A stretch of DNA of 9,725 nucleotides from an uncultured Lysobacteraceae bacterium (lineage in GTDB: Bacteria > Pseudomonadota > Gammaproteobacteria > Xanthomonadales > Rhodanobacteraceae): assembly GCA_946482585.1 (NCBI GenBank), contig CAMLSI010000183.1, positions 1 through 9,725 on the forward strand, given 5' to 3'. Positions 1 through 5,931 of the stretch are shown piece after piece. The translations under genes and the position numbers were made by a program. A model generated the notes under the pieces. It saw only the letters and a program-made list of their open reading frames with translations, was not told the DNA's origin and did no database searches. How positions within the stretch are numbered: the stretch's first letter is position 1; every line of letters begins with the position of its first letter.

Positions 1-46
1 GCAGGACATCCGCCCGTGCGTTCCCGACACAGCGAAGGCCCGCGCT

Positions 47-619
47 TCACGTCTCCATCGTCGACGCTGCTGCCGGCTCGCCATCGCGGATCTGCGCGAC
101 GAAACTCGACCAGTTCTCGTCGCCGATGAAATTGCTGGCGAGCACCCGGCCCGCGTCGTCGACGAAGATGTAGAACGGCGCGGCATTGCGCGGATTGAGC
201 GCTTGCCGGACCGCGGGGCTCACGAGCAGGACGTGGTCCAGCAGCGGCGAATGCCGCAGAAACGCGGCCATGCGTTTTTTCGAGCGCGCGCTGACGACCC
301 ACAGCTGGACGCCGGAGCGGCGGATGTCCTCGTACAGGTCCGCCAGCTCGTCGATACGCCGCCGGCAGTCGTCGCAGTCGGGTGACAGGAACACCAGCAC
401 CGCAGCCTGCCCCGACAGGAAATCGCCCGACAGCCGCTCGCCGTCGCGCAGGCGATATCCCGCGAGATCCGGCAGTCTGCTGCCCGCCGGCAACGCCGTG
501 GGCGATCGCAGATAGTCCTGGGCGTTGACCACCGCTGCGATACGCAGCACCAGAAAGAGCAGGAACGCAACGACGAGGGTCAGCAGTGCGACGAGGAAAC
601 TCAGCAGCGTGCCGTCCAT
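47..619 (-). CDS. Membrane-anchored TlpA/MauD-like thioredoxin-fold protein
   Basis: A 190-aa protein with one N-terminal hydrophobic helix (about residues 5-31) that should anchor it in the inner membrane, followed by a periplasmic thioredoxin-like domain. The domain opens with the usual 'LPDLAGYRLRDG' redoxin entry (about 49-60). It carries the redox motif SPDCDDC with Cys82 and Cys85, and the expected cis-proline region NAAPFYIF (Pro148). These are hallmarks of the AhpC/TSA/TlpA superfamily, and the pairing with the MauE-like gene just upstream makes MauD the closest functional analogue. MauD and MauE of methylamine utilisation are needed to mature a disulfide-rich small subunit. The ATG at 619 is chosen because it sits 11 bases after the upstream stop and exactly precedes the membrane helix; the frame stays open far upstream, but that part is antisense-like junk. 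By inference it reduces, forms or isomerises disulfides in the cassette's Cys-containing peptide. Confidence 0.85.
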   Translation of the reverse strand: MDGTLLSFLVALLTLVVAFLLFLVLRIAAVVNAQDYLRSPTALPAGSRLPDLAGYRLRDGERLSGDFLSGQAAVLVFLSPDCDDCRRRIDELADLYEDIRRSGVQLWVVSARSKKRMAAFLRHSPLLDHVLLVSPAVRQALNPRNAAPFYIFVDDAGRVLASNFIGDENWSSFVAQIRDGEPAAASTMET

Positions 620-630
620 GCGAGCCGGGC

Positions 631-1146
631 CTAGGCCTTGATTCTCAGCACGGCCGCGATGTCCTGCAGTCCCGTGGACAGCTGGAACAGGATGCCGGCG
701 ATGCCGGCGAGCGCGACATGCGAGAACACGTCGATGTCGCGCAACGGCGGCGCGAGCGCGCCGAATACGGCAGCGCCGATCAGCAGACCGTTGCGCAGCA
801 GGTCGTAGCCGGACAGGCGATGGCTCGCGCCGCCGAAACAGCTGCAGACGACGGTTCGATCCTGCGCCAGCGCGACGCCGACCACGGCCGTCAGCGCGGC
901 GAACAGCACCGCCGCAGCGATCAGGCCGTACCGGCCCGCAGCACCGCCGCTCGCCAGCAGGACGACCAGCAGCCATTCGACCGCGACGATGGCCACGGCA
1001 AGCGGCACGCCGGCACGGCCGAGCTCCGGAAACGATGCCGCGAGATCCCCACGGAATCGGCCGAAAGCGAGCGATTTTCCCGCCGCGGCGATCAGCACGG
1101 CGATGAGCAGCCACAGGCGGCAGATCTCGGCGGCGTAATCGGTCAT
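631..1146 (-). CDS. MauE/DoxX-like redox-associated membrane protein
   Basis: A 171-aa polytopic membrane protein with four to five hydrophobic segments (roughly residues 8-23, 47-66, 72-95, 117-133 and 141-158). Between the third and fourth segments lies Cys101-Ser-Cys103-Phe-Gly, the CxCFG motif typical of MauE-family members of the DoxX-like superfamily. Cys9 is a further cysteine near the first helix. Known MauE works with the thioredoxin-like MauD in maturing methylamine dehydrogenase, and the same order (MauE-like then TlpA/MauD-like) is seen here. By inference it passes electrons or disulfides across the membrane to or from its partner. The start is uncertain: ATG at 1146 lies five bases past the upstream stop, while an in-frame TTG at 1155 overlaps that stop as TTGA and would add three residues. 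Either way it is translationally linked to the protease gene before it. Confidence 0.85.
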   Translation of the reverse strand: MTDYAAEICRLWLLIAVLIAAAGKSLAFGRFRGDLAASFPELGRAGVPLAVAIVAVEWLLVVLLASGGAAGRYGLIAAAVLFAALTAVVGVALAQDRTVVCSCFGGASHRLSGYDLLRNGLLIGAAVFGALAPPLRDIDVFSHVALAGIAGILFQLSTGLQDIAAVLRIKA

Positions 1147-1151
1147 CGACG

Positions 1152-2039
1152 TCAACGGATCTCGAGCGCGTCCCAGACGGCGGCGGGCGCATCGGCGCTC
1201 CGGCGCCGCCGCATTCCGTCGTCGCGCGTCAGGAGGATGGCGTCGTGCCAGTCGCCGTCGAGCGATTCCCGCGATTCGGCGCCGATGCGCGCGCGGATTT
1301 CGCGGGCCATCTCCCAGGCGATCGCCTCGATGCCCGCATGACGCGACACCGGCAGCCCGATGCGCGCCAGGTCGTCCCGCGTCAGCGCATAGGTGTGGGA
1401 CTGGAAATCGAACAGCAATGTATCCGCGATCGCCGCGCGCTGCGCCGCAGCGCTGTCGGGCATGTGCAGGGCCAGCAGCTCGTTGCTGATGCGCTGCACT
1501 TCGCGCGTGCAGCGATAGAGCGAGGTCAGCGTGGTCGGGAAGATGCTCTCGCAGAGCAGCGGCAGCGCGCGTTCCTGCGCCGACTGCTTTTCCAGGCCGA
1601 ACCAGTCCTGGCTCATCTGCGAGAACAAGCGGATGTCCTGCGACGAGAGTGCCGACGGACTGCCGCCGCTGGTCCCCTCGGCCGCGTTCAGGTGCGGATC
1701 GGTCGGCGAGAATATCGCGAGCGGTCCGGCCACGATGTCGTGCGCGGCCAGGGCCATCACCGTGCCGGCCGACTCACAGTAGTGCGGCACGATGAAACGC
1801 AGCTCGTCGGCGAATTCGTGAAACAGCAGGGCGATCCGGCGCGCGGCATTCACCGAGCCGCCGCGGCAGAACATCACGACGTTCAGGCGCGCGGTGCGCC
1901 CGATCCGGTTCAGCGCCTCGTACAGCGCCGGAAGCAGATCGATTTCGAGATGGATGGCACCGAACACGACCACCCTTCCCTGCGCTTCCGCTTCCAGTCT
2001 GCGGATCGCCGCGGACATCGCGTGCGCGTCACCGCTCAC
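1152..2039 (-). CDS. SDH/SppA-like Clp-fold serine protease
   Basis: A 295-aa protein of the serine dehydrogenase proteinase (SDH_sah) family, whose members share the ClpP/SppA crotonase-like fold. Visible family marks are the oxyanion-hole stretch FCRGGSVNAARRIA (residues 57-70, Gly60-Gly61), the nucleophile region CESAGTVMALAAHDIV (88-103, with Ser90 as the likely nucleophile), and the following SPTDPHL (111-117), equivalent to the family's 'PxDPQ' segment. There is no signal peptide, so it should act in the cytoplasm or at the membrane face. The GTG start at 2039 is chosen because AGGGA lies six bases upstream; it overlaps the ATP-grasp gene by 11 bases. ATG at 2018 is a weaker alternative. 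In this cassette it is a candidate leader peptidase or quality-control protease for the precursor peptide; this is inference from position, since family members have no single established RiPP role that I can cite. Confidence 0.82.
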   Translation of the reverse strand: MSGDAHAMSAAIRRLEAEAQGRVVVFGAIHLEIDLLPALYEALNRIGRTARLNVVMFCRGGSVNAARRIALLFHEFADELRFIVPHYCESAGTVMALAAHDIVAGPLAIFSPTDPHLNAAEGTSGGSPSALSSQDIRLFSQMSQDWFGLEKQSAQERALPLLCESIFPTTLTSLYRCTREVQRISNELLALHMPDSAAAQRAAIADTLLFDFQSHTYALTRDDLARIGLPVSRHAGIEAIAWEMAREIRARIGAESRESLDGDWHDAILLTRDDGMRRRRSADAPAAVWDALEIR

Positions 2040-3036
2040 CGCGCGTCCCTGCGATCAGGTAGTCGGCGACCGCATCGGTCATCCGCAGCTCGGGTACCAG
2101 CTGCTCGACGAACAGGAATTGACCGCCGGGGTTGTTCTCCAGAAACACGTAGTCGCCGGCCGGGGTCACGATCAGGTCGATCGCGCCATAGGTCAGGCCG
2201 TAGCTGTGCACGAAGTCGCGACAGCGTTGCGCGACCTCTGCCGGCAGGCTGCACGACTCGTAGCGGATCTCGGCGGAGAAATCGCGATAGTCGGTACGCG
2301 TGCGATCGTCGTCCTGCGAATGGATCTTGGCCGCGAACACGCGCTCGCCGATCACCGTGATGCGCAGCTCGTACGCCTTGACGACATGGTTCTGGAAAAA
2401 GCACGGCACTTCGCGCACCGCATCGAGCATGTCGAGGTAGTCGTCGGTGATCCGCGTCGTGGCGAGCCCCGTGGTGACGCGATCGTCCGCCTCCACTTTG
2501 TCGGCGCCGAGGAACGGCGACGCCATGGTCTTGAAAACGATGTCGCCGCCGACCGCGGCGCGGAAGCGATGCACGGGCTCCGGCCGGTTGGCGATCAGCG
2601 AAGCGGGAACCTGGAATCCCATGCGCGCCGCGCGCAGCAGTTGCTCGCCTTTCCACTGTGCGCCGCGAACGGCGCTCGGATGGCTCATCCAGCGACAATC
2701 CAGGGAATACAGCAGACCGAGCAGCACGTGCTCCGTCTCCTCGGTCGCATAAGCTTTTTCCTGCGGGCCGAGATCCGTGCTCTCGAAGGCGAACTCGGCC
2801 GGTTTCCGGACCCAGACCGCGCCGATGTCGGCCAGCGTCAGCACGTCGCCGGTGGGCCGGTAGGCGAGCGAGCCCTGCCAGGTGCCGTCGACGAAAGCGA
2901 GATCCACACCGAACGCGGCAGGAAATTCGTCGAGATTCAGGCGGAACGGACTATGTCCCTGCGCGGCGATGCGGTCCATGACGAGGTCCGCGTGGATGTC
3001 CGCACGGTGAGAGACGATCAGGATGCGTTGTGTCAT
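2029..3036 (-). CDS. MvdC/MvdD-like ATP-grasp peptide maturase (graspetide ligase)
   Basis: A 335-aa ATP-grasp ligase resembling the microviridin maturases MvdC and MvdD, which use ATP to join Asp/Glu side chains to Ser/Thr (ester) or Lys (amide) in a precursor peptide. In order: an N-terminal pre-ATP-grasp domain starting ILIVSHRADIH and containing VWVRKP (74-79); the linker HPSAVRGAQWKGEQLL (119-134); the ATP-binding Lys169 in VFKTM; the KAYELRITVIGERVFAAKI strand pair (220-238, Glu223 and Arg225); and the metal/ATP site AIDLIV...FLENNPGGQF (285-307) with Asp287, Glu300 and Asn302. The length fits the family. ATG at 3036 is chosen because homology begins there; an upstream in-frame start at 3087 would lie in the hairpin. 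No clear Shine-Dalgarno precedes it, which may keep enzyme levels below those of the precursor. It is the key gene for calling the cassette a graspetide locus. Confidence 0.9.
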   Translation of the reverse strand: MTQRILIVSHRADIHADLVMDRIAAQGHSPFRLNLDEFPAAFGVDLAFVDGTWQGSLAYRPTGDVLTLADIGAVWVRKPAEFAFESTDLGPQEKAYATEETEHVLLGLLYSLDCRWMSHPSAVRGAQWKGEQLLRAARMGFQVPASLIANRPEPVHRFRAAVGGDIVFKTMASPFLGADKVEADDRVTTGLATTRITDDYLDMLDAVREVPCFFQNHVVKAYELRITVIGERVFAAKIHSQDDDRTRTDYRDFSAEIRYESCSLPAEVAQRCRDFVHSYGLTYGAIDLIVTPAGDYVFLENNPGGQFLFVEQLVPELRMTDAVADYLIAGTRGER

Positions 3037-3083
3037 GCGGACTGCAATAGTGATTGGCGCGTCATCGGCGGCCGTCGATGGAA

Positions 3084-3113
3084 GCAAAGGGCCCGGAATA
3101 CCGGGCCCTTTGC
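3084..3113 (-). terminator. Perfect 13-bp hairpin between precursor and maturase genes (attenuator)
   Basis: GCAAAGGGCCCGG (3084-3096) and CCGGGCCCTTTGC (3101-3113) form a perfect 13-bp stem with a 4-base loop. Read on the minus strand it lies 17 bases after the precursor stop and before the maturase start. There is no long U tract, only TTTGCTTCC, so partial termination or protection of the upstream mRNA 3' end is more likely than a full stop. This arrangement would give much precursor and little enzyme. Confidence 0.75.
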
Positions 3114-3129
3114 GTTTCGCCGCGGACTA

Positions 3130-3321
3130 TCAGCAGTAGACGCCGCGATCGGCCGCGCCGCCCGGCGCGGTATAGCGCAGATTGCCCGGCCACTTGTAGT
3201 CGGTGCAGCCCGCGATGGCGACACCGTCACGGCCCTTCCACTGTGCGTCCTTGACCTGTTCCTGCTTCGCGTCTTCCTTGGCGGCCAGCTTGAACGCAAA
3301 CAGCTTCTGCTTGGTTTCCAT
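3130..3321 (-). CDS. Putative graspetide-like RiPP precursor peptide
   Basis: A 63-aa peptide with a strong ribosome site, GAGGAA at 3328-3333, six bases before the ATG at 3321, and tandem stops TGA TAG. The N-terminal half looks like a leader: it is rich in Lys, Glu, Gln and Ala, and has KLFAFKL (residues 6-12), reminiscent of the PFFAxFL helix that microviridin ligases bind. The C-terminal half is Gly/Pro/aromatic-rich: GCTDYKWPGN (38-47), LRYTAPGG (48-55) and ADRGVYC (57-63), ending in a cysteine. TDYKWPG distantly echoes the TxKYPSD microviridin core, but there is no acidic DWE-type tail. Possible acceptors are Asp32, Asp41 and Asp58; possible donors are Thr40, Lys43 and Thr51. Cys39 and Cys63 could pair. 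I do not recognise a named family, and the precursor call rests on its size, its leader-like motif and its place before the ATP-grasp gene. The same frame runs open to 3453, but the ribosome site decides for 3321. Confidence 0.72.
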   Translation of the reverse strand: METKQKLFAFKLAAKEDAKQEQVKDAQWKGRDGVAIAGCTDYKWPGNLRYTAPGGAADRGVYC

Positions 3322-3620
3322 TGAAAATTCCTCAGGGGTTGATGGAATTACGTCGTCGTTTACACAGGGCATCCCTTGCCTGCCTGTCACCCTGCGCGCG
3401 TCGCTAAACGCACGCGGATGTCTTCGGTTGACGTCGTCGCTGCGCGACAACAAGTCAACAATCGGAAAGTATCAAGTTTCTAACATACAAAAATAGTCAG
3501 GCCTGTCGCAGACTGGCGGATGCCGCATAAAGCGACTAGAGTCCCGGGTCCGCCGAGCCTGCCTTCACGAACGAGGCGCCTGGTCCGGCGGGTTCTTCCA
3601 CGGCCACACGCCTCAGCGAC
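3322..3620. promoter_or_regulatory. Divergent intergenic region with AT-rich core and GTTGAC-N21-GTCAAC dyad
   Basis: This gene-free stretch separates the minus-strand peptide cassette from the plus-strand ABC transporter and should hold both promoters. It contains an AT-rich block at about 3448-3497, which stands out against the GC-rich surroundings. An inverted repeat, GTTGAC (3427-3432) and GTCAAC (3454-3459), has a smaller GTCG/CGAC dyad (3436-3439 and 3445-3448) nested inside it. Each outer arm contains TTGAC in -35 style facing its own gene, but I could not find a convincing -10 at 16-18 bases from either arm. I therefore call a regulatory region without naming a promoter position. Confidence 0.45.
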
Positions 3621-5459
3621 ATGCCCGATCCGACGAGCAACGCCCCCATCGGCAGTCTTCGCACACTGTGGCCCCTGGTGCGCAGACACCGCGGACTCTT
3701 CCTCGGCTGGCTGATCGCGCTGGCCTGCACCAGCGCGGCGACGCTGGGCATGCCGATGACATTCCGCGTCATGATCGACCAGGGATTTTCCGCCGGCGGA
3801 ACGGACATCGACCGCGCGTTCCTGCTGGTGCTGGGCGTGACGATCGCACTCGCCGTAGCGAGCGCCGCGCACTACTTTTTCATTTCCATGCTGGGCGAAC
3901 GCATCGTCGCGGACCTGCGCGAACGCTTGTATTCGCATCTGATCGGCATGGACGCGGAATTCCACGACCGCAACCGCAGCAGCGAACTCGTGTCGCGGCT
4001 GATCGCCGATTCCGAACTGCTGCGCGTCGTCATCGGCTTCACGCTGTCGACGGCTCTGCGCGGCACGGTCACCGTGGTCGGCAGTTTCGCGATGCTGTTC
4101 GTCACCGACCCGCGACTGGCGGTCTACGCACTGCTGGGGATTCCGCTGACCGTGCTGCCCATCGTTCTGGGCGGGAACCGGCTGGCCTCGGTGTCGCGCT
4201 CGAACCAAGACCGCATCGCCGATGCCAACGCGCTGGCCGCCGAGACCTTGGGCGCCGTGCGCACCGTGCAGGCGCATGCGCACGAACCCTACGAGCGCGG
4301 CCGCTTCGTCGCGGCGCTGCAGGTCGCCATCGCCGCCGCAGGCCGGCGCATCCGCACGCAGGCCGCCATGACGGCGCTCGGCATCAGCCTGGTGTTCGGC
4401 GCGTTCACCGCGGTGCTATGGATCGGCGCGCACGACGTGATCGCCCAACGCATCACGGCGGGCACACTGGGTCAATTCCTGTTCTACGCGGTGATCGGCG
4501 GCAGTTCGGTCGGCTCCCTCGCCGAAGTGTGGAACGAGATACAGCGCGCCGCAGGCGGCATGGGGCGCATCAGCGAACTGCTGGGCGAGTTGCCGCGGAT
4601 CGTCGCACCGGCGAATCCGGCGACCTTGCCCGCGAAACTGCGCGGCGAAGTGCGCCTCGAGAACGTCCGCTTCCGCTATCCGCAGCAGGCGGACCGGACC
4701 GCGCTCACGGATTTCAGCCTGCGCATCCGGCCCGGCGAAACCGTCGCCGTCGTCGGCCCTTCGGGCGCCGGCAAGAGCACGCTGTTCTCGCTGCTGCTGC
4801 GCTTCCACGATCCCGAAGCGGGCCGCATCTGGATCGACGACGTGGACATCCGCACGCTGGACCCGGCCGCGCTGCGCAAAGCGATAGCACTCGTGCCGCA
4901 GCAGCCGACGCTGTTCGCCGCCAGCGCGCGGACCAACATCCTGTACGGCCGACTCGACGCCGGCCCGGCCCAGCTCGACGCCGCCGTGCGCGCCGCGCAC
5001 GCGGCCGACTTCATCGCCGCGCTGCCGCAGGGACTGGATACGGAACTCGGGGAGCGCGGCACTCGCCTCTCCGGCGGACAGCAGCAGCGCATCGCGATCG
5101 CGCGCGCGCTGCTGAAGGACGCGCCGATCCTGCTGCTCGACGAAGCGACCAGCGCCCTGGACGCGCACAGCGAGCGCGCCGTGCAGCAGGCGCTGGAAAC
5201 CCTGATGCAGGGCCGCACGACCCTGGTCATCGCGCATCGTCTCGCCACCGTGCTCCGCGCCGACCGCATCATCGTCATGGACCACGGCCGCATCGTTGCC
5301 GAAGGCACGCACGAACGCCTGCTGGCCGAAGGCGGGCTGTATGCGGAACTGGCGAAATTGCAGTTTCTCGACCGGCAGCCGTCGACGACGACGCACGCCG
5401 ACGTATCGCCGGCGGATGTTCGCGAGTGCGGTGCGAGCCCTGTCGTTTCCGCGGTCTGA
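3621..5459 (+). CDS. ABC exporter half-transporter (membrane + ATPase domains, MsbA-related)
   Basis: A 612-aa protein with an N-terminal six-helix exporter domain (about residues 20-320) fused to a C-terminal nucleotide-binding domain (about 340-580). The ATPase motifs are all intact: Walker A GPSGAGKST (379-387, Lys385), Q-loop VPQQPTLF (Gln427), signature LSGGQ (483-487), Walker B ILLLDEATSALD (Asp507, Glu508) and the switch histidine in IAHRL (His539). The layout and length fit the MsbA-related proteobacterial ABCB-type exporters, which work as homodimers in the inner membrane. There is no N-terminal C39 peptidase domain, so it does not cut leaders itself. The roughly 25-residue tail after the ATPase is polar and family-atypical. 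The ATG at 3621 has no clear Shine-Dalgarno. It diverges from the peptide cassette, so it may export that product, but a lipid or drug substrate is equally possible. Confidence 0.92.
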   Translation: MPDPTSNAPIGSLRTLWPLVRRHRGLFLGWLIALACTSAATLGMPMTFRVMIDQGFSAGGTDIDRAFLLVLGVTIALAVASAAHYFFISMLGERIVADLRERLYSHLIGMDAEFHDRNRSSELVSRLIADSELLRVVIGFTLSTALRGTVTVVGSFAMLFVTDPRLAVYALLGIPLTVLPIVLGGNRLASVSRSNQDRIADANALAAETLGAVRTVQAHAHEPYERGRFVAALQVAIAAAGRRIRTQAAMTALGISLVFGAFTAVLWIGAHDVIAQRITAGTLGQFLFYAVIGGSSVGSLAEVWNEIQRAAGGMGRISELLGELPRIVAPANPATLPAKLRGEVRLENVRFRYPQQADRTALTDFSLRIRPGETVAVVGPSGAGKSTLFSLLLRFHDPEAGRIWIDDVDIRTLDPAALRKAIALVPQQPTLFAASARTNILYGRLDAGPAQLDAAVRAAHAADFIAALPQGLDTELGERGTRLSGGQQQRIAIARALLKDAPILLLDEATSALDAHSERAVQQALETLMQGRTTLVIAHRLATVLRADRIIVMDHGRIVAEGTHERLLAEGGLYAELAKLQFLDRQPSTTTHADVSPADVRECGASPVVSAV

Positions 5460-5518
5460 TCGCAGTCGGCGCGGCCCATCCCCACCCCGTCCGGCTCGCC
5501 GGGCGTTCGAGGCAGTCA

Positions 5519-5531
5519 GGACCTTCGGTCC
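5519..5531 (+). terminator. Weak hairpin after the ABC transporter gene
   Basis: GGACC-TTC-GGTCC makes a 5-bp stem about 60 bases after the transporter stop. No T tract follows, so it is at best a weak or factor-assisted terminator. It is listed because nothing better is visible before the homopolymer tract. Confidence 0.3.
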
Positions 5532-5623
5532 AGAGCGATCGCTTTCACCCCTCGAGGGGACCTGATCAGCAACGAAGGGCCCCGCGTTTACACGGCGGTG
5601 GCCGGCCGAGACCGTCCGGTCGT

Positions 5624-5722
5624 GGGGGGGGGGGGGGGGGGGGGGCCCCCCCCCCCCGCCCCCCCCCCCCCCCCCACGCCCCCCCCCCCCCCCCCCGCCG
5701 GGGGGGGGCGGCGGCCCCCCCC
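5624..5722. repeat. Poly-G / poly-C homopolymer tract
   Basis: About 100 bases of nearly pure G or C: 22 G (5624-5645), then C runs of 12, 17 and 18 broken by single G and by ACG, then 9 G (5700-5708), CGGCGG, and 8 C (5715-5722). The 22 G can pair with the following C runs, giving an extreme hairpin, and either strand could form G-quadruplexes. Nothing else in the window has such runs. A sequencing or assembly artefact (misread or badly polished GC-rich hairpin, or a forced contig join) is a serious possibility, so run lengths should not be trusted. Confidence 0.9.
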
Positions 5723-5829
5723 ACGCCACCCCTTGGCCGTCGCTGAGGCACGCCGCCGATCCGGCAGAAGGGAAGGGTTTGTCGTCGCAACAACCGCCCC
5801 GGCCGGAAGCGCAAAATTCGCTCGCCGCC

Positions 5830-5870
5830 TATCACGCATTATTTCCATTATTGCAATGATCTTTTGTGGA
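5830..5870 (+). promoter_or_regulatory. AT-rich probable promoter region of the sulfatase gene
   Basis: This short AT-rich island in GC-rich DNA lies 60-100 bases before the sulfatase start. It includes CATTATTTCCATTATTGCAATGATC with the 8-base palindrome ATTGCAAT (about 5849-5856). Several hexamers resemble -10 boxes, but none has a convincing -35 partner, so the exact promoter is left open. Confidence 0.3.
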
Positions 5871-5931
5871 CAACGCGGATTCGCGGAACTACCTTTGCCG
5901 GCACTTCCCTCTCCGCCGCCGCGAGGCTTCC

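Larger units (their letters stand above)
5460..5931. other. 472-base gene-free stretch between ABC transporter and sulfatase genes
   Basis: I find no credible gene here. The stretch holds, in order, a small hairpin (5519-5531), palindromes AGCGATCGCT (5533-5542) and CCCCTCGAGGGG (about 5548-5559), the G/C homopolymer tract (5624-5722), and an AT-rich part (about 5830-5870) before the sulfatase ribosome site. Open frames crossing the homopolymer tract encode only poly-Gly, poly-Pro or poly-Ala-like runs and are not real proteins. Confidence 0.7.

Noticed and set aside
1..46. Possible start of a further cassette gene on the minus strand at the left edge
   Set aside because: An ATG (7-9) and a GTG are present after the TlpA-like stop, but too few bases remain to judge a reading frame.
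620..1192. Upstream extension of the TlpA/MauD-like frame to 1192
   Set aside because: The extension overlaps the MauE-like gene in another frame, is Arg-rich and low-complexity, and the real protein begins with a membrane helix at the ATG at 619.
1894..3324. A 476-codon plus-strand frame across the ATP-grasp gene and the precursor
   Set aside because: It is antisense to genes with clear motifs and good starts and has no recognisable domain.
3322..3453. Upstream extension of the precursor peptide frame to 3453
   Set aside because: GAGGAA six bases before the ATG at 3321 marks the start, and the extended part has no leader-like character.
5624..5722. CRISPR array or tandem-repeat locus
   Set aside because: The tract is homopolymer runs with irregular breaks, without repeat-spacer periodicity. 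No CRISPR, tRNA, rRNA or insertion-sequence signature was seen anywhere in the window.
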